Below are positions 63,920 to 64,000 of a DNA stretch of 64,000 nt, piece by piece. The stretch covers positions 3,658,001 through 3,722,000 of the forward strand of contig NZ_CP154625.1 in assembly GCF_051148895.1 (NCBI RefSeq), written 5' to 3'. The notes beneath the pieces were generated by a model. It worked only from the letters and a program-made list of their open reading frames with translations, had not been told where the DNA came from and did no database searches. Position 1 is the first letter of the stretch. Every line of letters begins with the position of its first letter. Origin of the DNA: Terrisporobacter vanillatitrophus. GTDB lineage: Bacteria > Bacillota > Clostridia > Peptostreptococcales > Peptostreptococcaceae. The position numbers and the translations under genes are program-made.

Positions 63920-64000
63920 CTATTTTGAATTTTTGTCTTTAGCAACAATAGCACTTATATTACTGTTTTTTCCTATTACTACTAAAATGCTACTTTCTTG
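63920..64000 (-). CDS. 3' tip of a gene, probably TrkA/KtrA-type potassium regulator (partial)
   Basis: The last 26 codons of a gene that continues past the window edge. The text 'ESSILVVIGKNSNISAI' looks like the end of an RCK_C (TrkA-C) domain of potassium-uptake regulators. It is co-directional with the methyltransferase, 11 bases away. Too short for a firm name. Confidence 0.5.
   Translation of the reverse strand, partial: QESSILVVIGKNSNISAIVAKDKNSK

Noticed and set aside
1..64000. Insertion sequences, prophage genes, CRISPR arrays or rRNA operons
   Set aside because: No transposase, integrase, phage gene, regularly spaced repeat or rRNA sequence was recognised in the window.

Overview
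The window is AT-rich, endospore-former DNA from the Bacillota. It carries spoIIAA-spoIIAB-sigF followed by spoVAC-spoVAD-spoVAE, a pyruvate formate-lyase and its activase, an arginine-type amino-acid ABC transporter, and a complete carbonyl/methyl-branch Wood-Ljungdahl cluster. The order cooS-cooC-fhs-fchA-folD-metV-metF-lpd-cooC-acsD-acsC-acsE-acsB-gcvH-RACo is the one I know from Clostridioides difficile, and the flanking genes match that family too. The best placement is therefore Peptostreptococcaceae (Clostridioides or a relative such as Terrisporobacter, Intestinibacter or Paraclostridium). The genus cannot be fixed by eye. No phage, transposon, CRISPR array or resistance gene was seen; the window reads as core chromosome.

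Layout. 1-4.5 kb: 3' end of a class A penicillin-binding protein, then the sporulation genes, with a convincing sigma-H promoter ahead of spoIIAA. 4.5-9 kb: an unassigned structured RNA with a terminator, the folate ECF S component folT, a DEAD-box RNA helicase with a DbpA-type RNA-binding tail, and a Ca/Na antiporter. 9-12.4 kb: pflB and pflA. 12.7-15 kb: thiI and its cysteine desulfurase. 15.3-15.4 kb: a likely small RNA with three C-rich loops. 15.5-19.3 kb: asparaginase, then an ABC transporter behind a T-box whose specifier reads AGA (arginine). 19.3-25.2 kb: UvrD-like helicase, YprB-like nuclease, DUF218 protein, ClC transporter and tRNA-Ser(GCU). 25.3-26.4 kb: a small group likely concerned with nickel (CooT, DUF3842, a His/Cys-rich protein) behind a leader that looks like an attenuator. 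26.6-44.9 kb: the Wood-Ljungdahl operon. 45.4-64 kb: TPR and radical-SAM proteins, two unknowns, argS, DUF523, mutS2, pepD, a U32 peptidase, zapA, pheT and pheS behind a phenylalanine T-box (specifier TTC), an rRNA methyltransferase, and the 3' tip of a probable TrkA/KtrA gene.

How it works together. Fhs, FchA, FolD and MetF/MetV carry formate to methyl-tetrahydrofolate. AcsE moves the methyl group to the corrinoid protein AcsCD, kept active by RACo. CooS makes CO from CO2, and AcsB joins methyl, CO and CoA. The two CooC-type ATPases and the downstream CooT group fit nickel supply to CooS and AcsB. PflB could supply formate; no formate dehydrogenase lies in the window. Lpd and GcvH sit inside the cluster without gcvP or gcvT.

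The most interesting unexplained items are non-coding: the C-rich-loop RNA at 15.3 kb, the competing hairpins in the cooT leader, the structured RNA near spoIIA, and three strong hairpins without U-tracts between Wood-Ljungdahl genes. All functional calls come from reading the sequence and family knowledge; no database search was run. Several gene starts were moved from the longest open frame to the codon with a proper ribosome-binding site (RBS).
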